Positions 1 through 8,693 of a stretch of DNA of 64,000 nucleotides are shown here, in pieces. The notes beneath the pieces were generated by a model that searched no databases, was not told the origin of the DNA, and was given only the letters and a program-made list of their open reading frames with translations. The position numbers and the translations under genes are program-made. Each line of letters starts with the position of its first letter. Within the stretch, counting starts at the first letter, position 1. Location: positions 1-64,000 of the IMG/VR virus record IMGVR_UViG_3300042290_000609. The stretch is one strand, 5' to 3'. This stretch comes from a virus.

Positions 1-900
1 ATCGATGTGAAGCAATTCATGAATGCTGCTGGTTACACAATGGGTGACACAGAAAAAGAAGAGTTAAAAGAAGGCAAAGAAAACTTGACTTTATTAAAGG
101 AGTTCATTAGATTTACCCTACGTGAATTGGGTATTGAGGGGGGAGGGGGAAAAATCGTGATAAGTAGGGATACGGAGAAAGCGAGGGAAATGAAGTCAAT
201 GGGGTTATATAGTCCACAAGACGATAAGATATGGATTTACACGGGTAATCGTAATATGGCTGATATTTGTCGAACTGTTTCTCATGAATTAGTACACCTA
301 TCACAAAAACAAAAAGGCCAACCTTTAGACGGAACCACAGGTTCTGATACTGAAAATGAAGCAAATTCTAAAGCTGGTCAAATAATGAGAAAATTTGCAC
401 AAATTAATCCTATGATATTTGAATCAAAAGAACAACAATACAAAATCTATTGTGATATGGATGGCGTTATTGCTGATTTTGAAGGTGCTTACGAAAAATT
501 AACAGGTAAAAACATTAGAGGAAATCATGTTAAAGGTGATGCTGCTTTTTGGCAACCAATAACTGATGCTGGTGAGTCATTTTGGACTGAAATGGAATGG
601 ATGAAAGATGGCAAAGAATTATGGAGCTACATTAAACCATATTTACCTAAACTACTCTCAGCCCCTTCAAGACAAGAATCATCAAGAACAGGAAAACAAA
701 AATGGGTAAATACAAATTTACCAGGTGTTCCTTTATTATTAAAATCAGCAGAATATAAACAATTTTATGCATCTCCTAGATCAATATTGATTGATGATAG
801 AGCAGATAATATTCAAAGATGGAAAGAAGCAGGAGGTATTGGTATTATACATATCTCAGCTGCTGATACAATCCAACAATTAAAAGAATTAGGTTTATGA
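1..900 (+). CDS. HExxH metallopeptidase fused to HAD-type 5'-nucleotidase (5' partial)
   Basis: The reading frame is open from base 1, so the gene probably starts upstream; GTG at 7 and ATG at 19 are possible internal starts. Counted from base 1, an N-terminal helical part is followed by HELVH at about residues 95-99 with a downstream TENEANSKAG segment (about 117-126) that could give the third zinc ligand Glu, as in gluzincin-like peptidases. A second domain starts near residue 147 with DMDGV (D152, D154), the nucleophile motif of haloacid dehalogenase phosphatases. It continues with LLSAPSR (motif II) and ILIDDRADN (motif IV, D265/D266), a pattern like deoxyribonucleotidases of the NT5C type. 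A peptidase and a nucleotidase in one chain is unusual. It stands at the head of a virion-protein cluster, so it may be carried in the particle; that is inference. The next gene overlaps by four bases (ATGA). Confidence 0.75.
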   Translation: MDVKQFMNAAGYTMGDTEKEELKEGKENLTLLKEFIRFTLRELGIEGGGGKIVISRDTEKAREMKSMGLYSPQDDKIWIYTGNRNMADICRTVSHELVHLSQKQKGQPLDGTTGSDTENEANSKAGQIMRKFAQINPMIFESKEQQYKIYCDMDGVIADFEGAYEKLTGKNIRGNHVKGDAAFWQPITDAGESFWTEMEWMKDGKELWSYIKPYLPKLLSAPSRQESSRTGKQKWVNTNLPGVPLLLKSAEYKQFYASPRSILIDDRADNIQRWKEAGGIGIIHISAADTIQQLKELGL

Positions 901-1481
901 TAGGTAACGAAAGTGTTTTGAAAAAAGAGTTTCGAGAAAGAGATGTACAAAGAGTAAGAAATATAGTTAATAAAAAATACGGAGATAAAATCTCCACTCA
1001 AGTAGGTTATACTAAAAAATCTATTGATTATAAAGAAGGAGATCTTTGGGAAGAAAATGGTAAACAATGGACCATCAAGAATGGTATTAAAATGACCATA
1101 TCCAAATTAGATTTAGTTAAAAAAGCCCTTCAAATTCCACTAACATGTCCTAAATGCGGTAAAACAATGAAAAAGAAAGTATTGGATACTAAAATGTATG
1201 CAATACATAAAGAATGCTTTGATTGTGTTATTAAAAGAGAAACCAAATTGCGTTTAGATGGAAAATATGAAGCTTATGTTCAAGACATGGTTCAACGTAA
1301 CGCTAAAGGATTTATAGGTGATCTTGAACAAATATTACAAGATTTAATAAATGATGTACATCCTGAACAAATTGTTACTGAAAATGGTGAAATGGAACAA
1401 TGGTCTGGTGGAAATAATAATGAACTAGTTAAAGAATTCCAAGAATACATTGAAAAAGTAAAATCAATAACACAATCCTAA
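897..1481 (+). CDS. Zinc-ribbon-containing phage protein of unknown function
   Basis: A 194-residue protein starting inside the stop of the peptidase-phosphatase gene (ATGA), so the two are probably translationally coupled. CPKCGK near residues 83-88 and HKECFDC near 104-110 form a four-cysteine treble that looks like a small zinc-binding knuckle. The N-terminal third is basic and rich in Lys/Arg. The C-terminal third is helical and acidic, with a run of Leu/Ile-rich turns. I do not recognise a defined enzymatic family. The zinc site could serve nucleic-acid or protein binding. It is followed directly by a promoter-like element that overlaps its stop codon. Confidence 0.7.
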   Translation: MIGNESVLKKEFRERDVQRVRNIVNKKYGDKISTQVGYTKKSIDYKEGDLWEENGKQWTIKNGIKMTISKLDLVKKALQIPLTCPKCGKTMKKKVLDTKMYAIHKECFDCVIKRETKLRLDGKYEAYVQDMVQRNAKGFIGDLEQILQDLINDVHPEQIVTENGEMEQWSGGNNNELVKEFQEYIEKVKSITQS

Positions 1482-1490
1482 TATTTATTG
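1479..1490 (+). promoter_or_regulatory. Promoter-like TAATATTTATTG element
   Basis: A copy of the recurring AATATTTATA element. It overlaps the TAA stop of the upstream gene and lies 31 bases before the ATG at 1522. Assignment as a promoter is inferred from recurrence and position. Confidence 0.45.
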
Positions 1491-1521
1491 CTATCAGTAA
1501 CTAAATATATAAGTACATATA

Positions 1522-1800
1522 ATGGAAAATATTTATTCAGTAATAATTACAGCAGTAACAGTATTAGGAGGAACCACAGCATTTCGTTTTTATGAAAAAC
1601 GTGCTATGAAAAGAGAACGTGACGATGATTTTATTCGTCATGATTGTAAAGATAGAATCGCTAAATTAGAAGCATTATTAGCACAATCTTCCCAAGAAAA
1701 AGATGAAATGCGTAAACAAATACTAGATTTAGTTGCTGAAGTAGCTTCACTAAGAACCGAAATTAAATATTTAACTGATAAACGTGCTGGGAGTATATGA
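1522..1800 (+). CDS. Small membrane-anchored coiled-coil protein
   Basis: A 92-residue protein with one N-terminal hydrophobic segment (about residues 4-21), a basic stretch right after it (KRAMKRER), then a heptad-like coiled coil to the end. This is a bitopic layout with an N-out or signal-anchor topology. Such small TM plus coiled-coil proteins occur as holin or spanin-like accessory proteins in phage lysis modules, but no lysozyme is visible in the window, so the role stays open. The stop overlaps the start of the next gene (ATGA). Confidence 0.65.
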   Translation: MENIYSVIITAVTVLGGTTAFRFYEKRAMKRERDDDFIRHDCKDRIAKLEALLAQSSQEKDEMRKQILDLVAEVASLRTEIKYLTDKRAGSI

Positions 1801-2435
1801 TAAAATTAAGTGATCTAATTGAAGAACAAGATTGCGGATGTAATGGCCCTCAACTAATATCAGAAGGACAAGAAATAATGTTATCTGAAGGTATGAAATA
1901 TCATATCACAGAAGGTAAACAATTAATTCACAATATCTATCGCCCATTATCTGAAAATTATTTTTCTCTATTCCGTGAAGCACGTGAATTGTATAATAAA
2001 GGTGTATTATCTGTAACTGAAGAAGATGCTGAATTATTAGAATCAAACATAGGTGAATATGGGGTGTATAACGGTATTAGAGTACCATTAGATTATCCAA
2101 TTTCATTAGATGAATTAGTTGATTTACATGAGTCTATGGAAATAGACGAGGCTAAAGATAAAAAGAAAACACCTCCAATTGGAAAACCAAAGCGTGGTGG
2201 TTCTAAAAAGTTCTATGTTTATGTTCGAGATAAAGGTAAAATTAAAAAAGTATCATTTGGTGATACTACAGGATTACGTGCAAAACTAAATAATCCTAAA
2301 GCACGCAAAGCATTTGCAGCTCGCCACAATTGCGCTCAGAAAAAAGATAGAACAAAAGCATCATATTGGTCATGTCGTTTACCAAGATATGCTAAATTAT
2401 TAGGTTTTAAAACATCATTTAGTGGATACTGGTAG
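1797..2435 (+). CDS. Probable virion protein with conserved basic C-terminal phage domain
   Basis: A 212-residue protein. The N-terminus MIKLSDLIEE belongs to the capsid-targeting-like N-termini common in this window, and residues 1-45 hold several (I/L)-x-E sites (LIE, ISE, LSE, ITE). The C-terminal 80 residues are strongly basic: KKFYVYVRDKGKIKKVSFGD, then NPKARKAFAARHNC and YWSCRLPRY. I recognise this arrangement from many large phage proteins, where it follows unrelated N-terminal parts. The two conserved Cys and His could bind a metal. Packing inside the head and DNA binding through the basic domain are plausible inferences. The next gene starts 14 bases before its stop. Confidence 0.7.
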   Translation: MIKLSDLIEEQDCGCNGPQLISEGQEIMLSEGMKYHITEGKQLIHNIYRPLSENYFSLFREARELYNKGVLSVTEEDAELLESNIGEYGVYNGIRVPLDYPISLDELVDLHESMEIDEAKDKKKTPPIGKPKRGGSKKFYVYVRDKGKIKKVSFGDTTGLRAKLNNPKARKAFAARHNCAQKKDRTKASYWSCRLPRYAKLLGFKTSFSGYW

Positions 2436-2691
2436 ACCATATGTTGATCTAGAAGCAACAAAAGAATATATTATAAGAGAGTTCGATGAGAGTATAGATC
2501 CTATCGAACTCCTTTGGCATCGTGACGATGAAAATCGTCTTATAGAATCTATTAATTCTAATAATTGGTTGATTCAACTAGAAAATGAACTACCAATATC
2601 TATGGACAAACCGATATTTATACCAAGACATACTTGGCATCGTGTTATAAAAGGCCATGATAAGTTATTATTAAAGATATATAAGTCGTGA
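2422..2691 (+). CDS. Small cupin-like protein
   Basis: An 89-residue protein starting at GTG inside the end of the previous gene. No in-frame ATG precedes the conserved part. The motifs LLWHRDDENR (about residues 30-39) and IFIPRHTWHRVIKG (about 66-79) look like the two conserved strands of a short cupin-type beta barrel, with histidines that could bind metal. Similar short proteins are frequent in T4-like phages but have no assigned activity known to me. The stop TGA overlaps the GTG start of the next gene (GTGA), suggesting coupling. Confidence 0.65.
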   Translation: MDTGRPYVDLEATKEYIIREFDESIDPIELLWHRDDENRLIESINSNNWLIQLENELPISMDKPIFIPRHTWHRVIKGHDKLLLKIYKS

Positions 2692-3551
2692 TAAAACTAC
2701 AAGAAATATTAAATGAAGTTCTTTTAGAAAAGCTTTGCAAAAAAGGCAAAGCCTATTACGATCGTCGTAGAGCTGCTGGTGAAAAACCATCAGCTTATCT
2801 TTCTGGCCGTGCTGTTAAAGTATGTAAAGGTTTGATGGAAGTAGATGATATAGAAGATAATACTATTATATATCCGGATTTTCAAGGAAGCGACATTGCT
2901 GAAAATATAAGTGGTGAAATAAAAATTTTAAAAGTTAACGATTGTATTGGTAACGAACCAAATAAAGATCTTAATTACTTCAACACAGAGAAAAAATCTT
3001 ATGTTGAAAAAATGATAAAGGTTGCTAAAGAAAAAGGTATAGAATCGTTTCCACCAGTCGTAGCCTTAAACCACCCACTATTGCCTGGAAAATATTTAAT
3101 CTTAGATGGAAATCACCGCTTAGGTGCTTTTAAAATAGGAAACATACCAGAAATAAAAGCAATCATTTTAAATAATAGTGATGTTAAACTTGCTACCCCT
3201 GAAACTGAGTGGGAAGAAGGTATAGTTCCTGAAACAATTAGTTTAGAAGATGCTAAGAGTAATAATATTGATTTAAAAAAATATTTCAATGTAAAAAGTT
3301 TAACTGAATCACTACGCGATTGGTTTAAAAAAGAAGATTGGGTTAGAATTGATACACAAGGTAACATAACTGGTCCTTGTGGTACAATGAAAAAAGATAA
3401 AGCAACTACTCGTTGTTTACCTCGTGCTAAAGCAAATAGATTAACTAAAGCAGAACGTGCAGCAACTGCTCGTAAAAAAGTAGCAGGATCTAAAAAAGGT
3501 AAACAATTTGTAGCTAATACTGATAAAGCAAAAGTAAAGTTCAATAAGTAA
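2688..3551 (+). CDS. Mosaic virion protein with embedded ParB/Srx-like domain
   Basis: A 287-residue protein with a GTG start. The start is supported by the family N-terminus MIKLQEILNEVLLEKL, which carries gp21-type (I/L)-x-E sites. Residues about 15-48 are a small basic module (KAYYDRRRAAG, SAYLSGRAVKVCKG). Residues about 80-165 contain ILDGNHRLGAFKIG, the GxHRxxA signature of ParB/sulfiredoxin-fold domains, which in other proteins bind or cut DNA or use nucleotides. The last 80 residues (RDWFKKEDWVRID, CGTMKKDKATTRCLPRAKA) are a basic Cys-containing module common in phage virion proteins. The domains look shuffled together. Packaging in the head is inferred; enzymatic activity is unproven. 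Confidence 0.7.
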   Translation: MIKLQEILNEVLLEKLCKKGKAYYDRRRAAGEKPSAYLSGRAVKVCKGLMEVDDIEDNTIIYPDFQGSDIAENISGEIKILKVNDCIGNEPNKDLNYFNTEKKSYVEKMIKVAKEKGIESFPPVVALNHPLLPGKYLILDGNHRLGAFKIGNIPEIKAIILNNSDVKLATPETEWEEGIVPETISLEDAKSNNIDLKKYFNVKSLTESLRDWFKKEDWVRIDTQGNITGPCGTMKKDKATTRCLPRAKANRLTKAERAATARKKVAGSKKGKQFVANTDKAKVKFNK

Positions 3552-6178
3552 TGAGAGCAATAGACAAATTTATATTACACGTAACCCATAATTTATTCCC
3601 ACTTAATGAATACTCAGAAGGTGAGATTAATAAATTGATGGCTAAATTTAGGGAAGAAGCTGATGATTTAAATATTCAAATAAGTGATGCTCAATTAAAA
3701 GCATATATTGAACGTTTTGATTCTTTAAAAAATTCACCTAAAGTTACTGAAAAAGATTTACGTAAATATAATTTATCTAAATTAATAAAATTAGTTACAT
3801 CAACTAAAGGTGTTGAAGAACCTGAAGATGAAGTAGACACTACACCAGATGTTGTTTATGATCAAAATGGTTTAATTATTTATAATGGTTCTAAAGAAGA
3901 AAATTGTTTAACTTTTGGTAGAGGTGAATCTTGGTGTATTACTAGAGGTTCATTTGGTAACTATCGTTACGATGATGGTAGAAAAAACCCAACATTTTAT
4001 CTTGTAAAAGATACAAATCTACCTAATAGTGATCGTAAGAGTTTCTTTGTAGTTGTTGTTGGTAGTGATAATACTTATAAGGCATCAGATAGATCAAACA
4101 ATGATGTTGGTGGTAGAGCTACAGAGTGGGATAGATGGGAACCATGGAGTTTTATTGAATCTAATTTTCCTTCAGTTGTTGGTTTAAGAAGTGTATTTAA
4201 GTACATCCCCTTATCTTCTAAAGAAAAATTAAATCAATCTTATAAAAATAGACCTGTTGGTATTAGAGAATGGATTAAATTTTCTTTTCAAGTTAAAGAA
4301 CAATATTTAGTTGTTAGAAAAGGTAAAGACCTATTTCAAGATATTAGTAATGATACTTTCGTAGAAAAATATTTACCTAAATATCCTCAAATTGCTAATA
4401 CTATTGCTACTAATTTTGGTATTTTAGATAGTCTTACTTTAGTTAAAAACTTAGATAAATTTTCAAATCAAGATGTAAAGTCTATCATAGCAAATATGAG
4501 AGATAAAATCAATTTGAAATTTTTATCTTTAGATTCTATTCCATTTGAAGTTAAAAAGTTTTTAGTTAAATTTGAAAAATGGGAACTTCCTAAAAATGAA
4601 AGAATATATGTTACTAAAGATAATGAAAATATTATTAAATTAACTTTAGGAGATGATATTAAAGTAGGTCTATTTACTGAAGAAGATGATTATCCAAATA
4701 TTAAATTAAATAAACGTACATCAAAATACTTATTAGATTACCCAGATTTAAGCCAAATACCTTTTAAAAATTTAATAACATTAGTTTCTGATGAAATTAT
4801 TGATAAAAGTGTATTAAATAATGTAATTGAAAAGGCAAAAACAGATGATAATTCATCTATTATTGCTAAAGACCTTAAGAATAAAACAATATTAATTGAT
4901 TCTAATTCATTTGCTTCATATAAAATAGAAAATGATAAAGTTTCTAAAGTACCTTTTGATGATGAAGATGTACAAGAAATATTTTCTCAACAAAAAGATA
5001 ATGAAGGGTTCCAAAAGAATGCCTTATCATTGATTAGATATGAAGAAAATATTCCTGCTACTATAGATAAAGAAGCATATGTTTCATTCTTAAGATCTGT
5101 TCCTCAAGATAAAAGAACAGTTGAATGGAGAGGCAACCCAGCTGATGTAATTTTAACTAATAGTGAGGAATCACCAATAATTGTTCATGAATTGGCCCGA
5201 GGATTAAATAGTTTAATACCAACAGCACTTTATGGTCGACAAGGATTAGATTGGAGACAAAAAACCTTAAATTCCCCTTCCAGAGATACAGCAGTATATT
5301 CTGCTTTATTTGATCATTTTAGATCTAAAAACATGGCATTTAGTGATGAACAATATATCAATGCTATGAAAAATGTAGCAAGTTATCAAGGGGGTGATGT
5401 TAGAAAAGCTATTATTGGTGCTAACCCACCGATGCAAGCTGGTAGCAGACTTAGATCTGTTATATACAACGATGTTCCTTATATTGTTAATACTGCAAAC
5501 CCAAGAACAAGCTACTCAATATCTTCTACATCAGGTAAATTAGTTGTTGTTAATATTCCTGCTTCAAAAGTAGCACAAATATTAGGTACAGCAGCCCCAG
5601 CCGCGGCCGGTGCTGCAGCAGCCCCAACAACAGGTAGAAGAGGAAGACCAGCAGGTGTTCCAAATGCTCCTCGTCAACAAACCCAAGCAGCTCCACTAAC
5701 AGGTGATATTAACGTTCGTGAAGAAATGAATGCAATAGGATTAGAAGCAGCTTTTCTTCGTTTACCACGAGCTGTATTTAGAAGAATAAATGCAATTAAT
5801 GCATCCCGTGTTGATCCGAATGGTGATAGAGGTGCTTCTCGTCGTAATAATTTATTAGGTACTTCGGGTAGAGTAGGAAGAGTAATCCAAATTGGTGCTA
5901 GTAAAATCTATATTATTAGATTAGCAAACCAACAAATTATAGCATCTATTAACGTACAACCAGGTAATAGTAACTATGTATTGGTTGGTAATGAAGGTGG
6001 TAACAATGCTTTACCATTAGCTTCACCAGCAGATTTATTAACAGTATTACAACAACGAGGGTTGGCAGAGGCACATAAGTATATTGTAAATGAATATTTA
6101 GCAGACCACCCAGGCCATATAAAAGAATTTAAAGAATTACTTCGTAAACATATAAACGAAAAAAATAATGCAAATTAA
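3551..6178 (+). CDS. Large probable internal virion protein with WCI motif and AT-hook-like segment
   Basis: An 875-residue protein whose ATG overlaps the previous stop (TAATG). Residues about 105-215 contain ENCLTFGRGESWCITRG, with YRYDDGRKNPTFYLV following. I know this segment from large virion proteins of T4-like environmental phages but cannot name its activity. The middle (about 215-660) is helical and lysine rich. A low-complexity Ala/Pro linker (about 676-690) leads into TGRRGRPAGVPN (about 694-705), which matches the minor-groove AT-hook core RGRP. The C-terminal 170 residues form another globular part ending in a helical tail (KEFKELLRKHINE). The AT-hook fits a protein packed with AT-rich DNA. 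Enzymatic function unknown. Confidence 0.65.
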   Translation: MRAIDKFILHVTHNLFPLNEYSEGEINKLMAKFREEADDLNIQISDAQLKAYIERFDSLKNSPKVTEKDLRKYNLSKLIKLVTSTKGVEEPEDEVDTTPDVVYDQNGLIIYNGSKEENCLTFGRGESWCITRGSFGNYRYDDGRKNPTFYLVKDTNLPNSDRKSFFVVVVGSDNTYKASDRSNNDVGGRATEWDRWEPWSFIESNFPSVVGLRSVFKYIPLSSKEKLNQSYKNRPVGIREWIKFSFQVKEQYLVVRKGKDLFQDISNDTFVEKYLPKYPQIANTIATNFGILDSLTLVKNLDKFSNQDVKSIIANMRDKINLKFLSLDSIPFEVKKFLVKFEKWELPKNERIYVTKDNENIIKLTLGDDIKVGLFTEEDDYPNIKLNKRTSKYLLDYPDLSQIPFKNLITLVSDEIIDKSVLNNVIEKAKTDDNSSIIAKDLKNKTILIDSNSFASYKIENDKVSKVPFDDEDVQEIFSQQKDNEGFQKNALSLIRYEENIPATIDKEAYVSFLRSVPQDKRTVEWRGNPADVILTNSEESPIIVHELARGLNSLIPTALYGRQGLDWRQKTLNSPSRDTAVYSALFDHFRSKNMAFSDEQYINAMKNVASYQGGDVRKAIIGANPPMQAGSRLRSVIYNDVPYIVNTANPRTSYSISSTSGKLVVVNIPASKVAQILGTAAPAAAGAAAAPTTGRRGRPAGVPNAPRQQTQAAPLTGDINVREEMNAIGLEAAFLRLPRAVFRRINAINASRVDPNGDRGASRRNNLLGTSGRVGRVIQIGASKIYIIRLANQQIIASINVQPGNSNYVLVGNEGGNNALPLASPADLLTVLQQRGLAEAHKYIVNEYLADHPGHIKEFKELLRKHINEKNNAN

Positions 6179-6419
6179 TCAATTAAAACAAGCTATCCGT
6201 GAAGCGATAGAAAAGGTATTAGCAGAAAATCCTGCTTTAGCCCCTTCTAAACCAGTCATCAGCCCAGAACCTACAACAATCCCTGCTAAACCAGGTACTG
6301 ATAAACCAAAACCACGTCGTCCATTAGGAAATCCTGATGTTAAACCAAAACCAAAGGCTTCAATGAATGAAGAAGAAATGGTAGATAAAATTGTTAAAAG
6401 ATTTCAATCTAGAAAATAA
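6168..6419 (+). CDS. Short proline-rich protein with capsid-targeting-like N-terminus
   Basis: An 83-residue protein overlapping the preceding gene by 11 bases. The N-terminus MQINQLKQAIREAIEKVLAE is an amphipathic helix with IRE and LAE cleavage-type sites. The rest is an extended Pro/Lys region (PSKPVISPEP to PKPRRPLG) and a short helical end. No catalytic domain is visible. It is probably a small internal head or scaffold-associated peptide; after cleavage at LAE it would leave a basic proline-rich tail. Confidence 0.6.
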   Translation: MQINQLKQAIREAIEKVLAENPALAPSKPVISPEPTTIPAKPGTDKPKPRRPLGNPDVKPKPKASMNEEEMVDKIVKRFQSRK

Positions 6420-7435
6420 TGGCTAAATTATTAGAAGTAGAATACGATAGAATATTCTCCCCTGAAACTATGGCTGCCCTAAAAGGCAAGTCTGGTGAAT
6501 CATTGCGTCAGATGGTTGGTAATAGACCATTAATGCAAACAATGATGCGTTCTAAAGAAGTATTAGATCAAATAGTAGCCGCTGAAGAAGGATACCATGA
6601 TGAATTAGAAGCAATAGCTATTCAAATGGTTACTGATGCTTACCCAATTATTGACTATGCTAATATTAAAATTGTTGCTAGCATAGGTAATGATATGGAT
6701 ATTGAAATGAATCCTAATAATGAAGATCCATCATTACCTGAGTTTGGTGAAGATGATCCTGAAAAGATGAAAGCAAAACGTCGTCTTATCAACGGTATCA
6801 CTCAAGGAGCATCTGTTAGAGGAGCTTTCGCATTTATGTTATTTAAAGAATACATAGACCAAATCAATCCAGAATTAGTAGGCAAATATAGTGAAATATT
6901 AAAATTAGTATTTGGTACTTATGATGATGATAATGCTATTGCAATGATGTTAGCCGCGATTGCACAAGGTCAAAAAATGCAAGGTGGTGAAAGCGAAATG
7001 GAATATGATGATGAAAATGATCAATTTATAATTAAAGCACAAGCAATGTGTTTTCCTATGTTAGTACATGAAATTATAAAAGGATTATATGAAATCGTAG
7101 GTACAGAAGGGTTTGGATCAGATAAAGAAAAAAACCAATCAATTATTAATGCTGTAGATAAGGTTTCAAACGAACCCGAAGATTTACGTTATGGTAAATT
7201 TATTTATGATGCTATTAATGATTTATATATTTCATCTGATGTAGATGATCCACGTGTTCGTGAATTATTTTTTGCATCTGTTTACAAATTATCCGATAAT
7301 GAATTTTTCCCATTTGTTGAAAAAGCAATCAATGGTACATTAACTCCATCCCAAAAACGTTGGGCTGAAATGGAAATTAGAGATATTGCTCGTGATTTAA
7401 CAAAGGATGATACAGGATTACAAGATTTAGATTAA
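6419..7435 (+). CDS. Conserved helical phage protein, probable virion component
   Basis: A 338-residue, acidic, mostly alpha-helical protein with a TAATG junction to the previous gene. It has no signal peptide, membrane segment or recognisable catalytic motif. Notable are an Asp/Glu-rich loop around residues 97-113 (MNPNNEDPSLPEFGEDDPE) and a second acidic patch at about 193-203. Unlike its neighbours it lacks the short (I/L)-x-E N-terminal peptide, beginning MAKLLEVEYDRIFSPE. The position between small capsid-targeted-looking proteins suggests a structural or assembly role. Function unknown. Confidence 0.65.
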   Translation: MAKLLEVEYDRIFSPETMAALKGKSGESLRQMVGNRPLMQTMMRSKEVLDQIVAAEEGYHDELEAIAIQMVTDAYPIIDYANIKIVASIGNDMDIEMNPNNEDPSLPEFGEDDPEKMKAKRRLINGITQGASVRGAFAFMLFKEYIDQINPELVGKYSEILKLVFGTYDDDNAIAMMLAAIAQGQKMQGGESEMEYDDENDQFIIKAQAMCFPMLVHEIIKGLYEIVGTEGFGSDKEKNQSIINAVDKVSNEPEDLRYGKFIYDAINDLYISSDVDDPRVRELFFASVYKLSDNEFFPFVEKAINGTLTPSQKRWAEMEIRDIARDLTKDDTGLQDLD

Positions 7436-7442
7436 AATTTAC

Positions 7443-7451
7443 ATATTTATA
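7443..7451 (+). promoter_or_regulatory. Promoter-like ATATTTATA element
   Basis: A copy of the recurring element in the only gap of this cluster. It lies 14 bases before the ATG at 7466, so a transcript starting there would have a very short leader. Confidence 0.4.
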
Positions 7452-7465
7452 TATAAACACACACA

Positions 7466-7795
7466 ATGAACACTAATCAATTACGTCAACTTATCAAAGA
7501 AGCAATTGTAGATCGTTTAAAAATGATTGACGAGGCTGGTGATAAAGCTGCTTTAACAGCTAAAATTAATAAAATCGAAGAAGAGATTGAAGAAGCACAC
7601 CAAATCAAATCTGCAATCCCTTCCAATATTAACCAATATGTAGATTCAGAAATCGTTGGTGATATGATGGACGATATGGATAATAGCATTGCTGAACTTG
7701 AAGCTAAGAAAAAAGAACTTGAAGATCAACTTGCATCAATGGACAAACCAGCTAAAGAAGTTAAACCTTCAAAAGCTAAAAAAGAAAAAAAATGA
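7466..7795 (+). CDS. Small coiled-coil protein with capsid-targeting-like N-terminus
   Basis: A 109-residue protein. The N-terminal helix [18 protein letters not shown] closely matches those at 6168, 12447 and 19099, with IKE and IDE cleavage-type sites. The remainder is heptad-patterned (about residues 28-50 and 70-92) and ends in a lysine-rich tail ([10 protein letters not shown]). It is probably an internal head or core protein; no enzymatic motif. The stop overlaps the next start (ATGA). Confidence 0.6.
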   Translation: MNTNQLRQLIKEAIVDRLKMIDEAGDKAALTAKINKIEEEIEEAHQIKSAIPSNINQYVDSEIVGDMMDDMDNSIAELEAKKKELEDQLASMDKPAKEVKPSKAKKEKK

Positions 7796-8163
7796 TCAAA
7801 TTAACACGTTTAGTAGAAGGTTTAGATCCAGTAGGAAAAGAAGATAAAGACATCAATAACGATGGTAAAGTAAATAAGACAGATTCTTATCTTGCTAGCC
7901 GTCGTAAAAAAATTGCTGTTGCTTTGGTCAAAGAAACTCACTTATCTTGGCCTAAAACTGAAGATCATGAAGCCACAATGGCTAAAAGTGAATTAAGAAG
8001 TATGGTTGAAAATGCAACCAAAATTTATAAAATGATCGAACCAAACCAACAATTACCAGGTTGGGTATCAGCATATATTACTCTAGCTTCAGATTACATG
8101 AATAGTATAGAACAATATTTAACTGAAGAAACTAGCGAAATCGAAAATAATGGAGAATATTAA
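7792..8163 (+). CDS. EF-hand-like and helical-domain small virion protein
   Basis: A 123-residue protein. After [10 protein letters not shown], with the cleavage-type LVE, residues 18-31 read [14 protein letters not shown]. This has the D-x-N-x-D-G spacing of an EF-hand or dockerin calcium loop. The C-terminal 75 residues ([34 protein letters not shown]) are a helical module I recognise as recurrent in virion proteins of large phages. Calcium binding is suggested by residues only. It overlaps the next gene by 14 bases. Confidence 0.65.
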   Translation: MIKLTRLVEGLDPVGKEDKDINNDGKVNKTDSYLASRRKKIAVALVKETHLSWPKTEDHEATMAKSELRSMVENATKIYKMIEPNQQLPGWVSAYITLASDYMNSIEQYLTEETSEIENNGEY

Positions 8164-8692
8164 AAAAATATTATTAGAAAAATATATTAAAAAAGCAATC
8201 AAACAAAGATTGCAAGAGGAAGAGCAGGCTATTAAGCGTGCTGAAAAATCTTTGTATTTAATATATCGTTTTCCTAAATTAAAAGATGCTGTTGAATCAA
8301 TAATGTCTCCTTCATTTAGTAGATACTTAAGCAGCGTTACTGTTGTTGCTCCAAAACCAACAACACTCAATATTGAATTAATCAATGGACTAGACTTCCA
8401 GTTAGTATATTCAGGTGGTACTTTTATAGCTAAAATAGCAGGTAAAAGATACGATTTAGCTATGGGTAGTGCTACAAATAGAGCGAGCCAAGCTGTATCA
8501 AATTTATTATCATTATCTCCTGCACTTAAAGAAGATGCAGGATCAGTAGCAGATGTGGGTGCAGGTGATGCCGCAGCTCCTGCAGAAGCACCAGCTCCAG
8601 ATGCTGGTGAAGCAGCATTTAATGATTTAGCAGGAACTGAAGCTCCACCTACTCCTGAAGCACCAGCAGAAGAAACTCCAGCAGAAGCATAA
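8150..8692 (+). CDS. Probable virion protein with Ala/Pro-rich acidic tail
   Basis: A 180-residue protein. The N-terminal [20 protein letters not shown] is a basic amphipathic helix with LLE and LQE sites. Residues about 35-125 form a compact mixed alpha/beta part ([20 protein letters not shown]). From about 126 the protein is a low-complexity acidic Ala/Pro/Glu tail with [12 protein letters not shown] at the end. The gene start lies inside the preceding gene. Probably a head-associated protein; function unknown. Confidence 0.55.
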   Translation: MENIKKILLEKYIKKAIKQRLQEEEQAIKRAEKSLYLIYRFPKLKDAVESIMSPSFSRYLSSVTVVAPKPTTLNIELINGLDFQLVYSGGTFIAKIAGKRYDLAMGSATNRASQAVSNLLSLSPALKEDAGSVADVGAGDAAAPAEAPAPDAGEAAFNDLAGTEAPPTPEAPAEETPAEA

Positions 8693-8693
8693 T

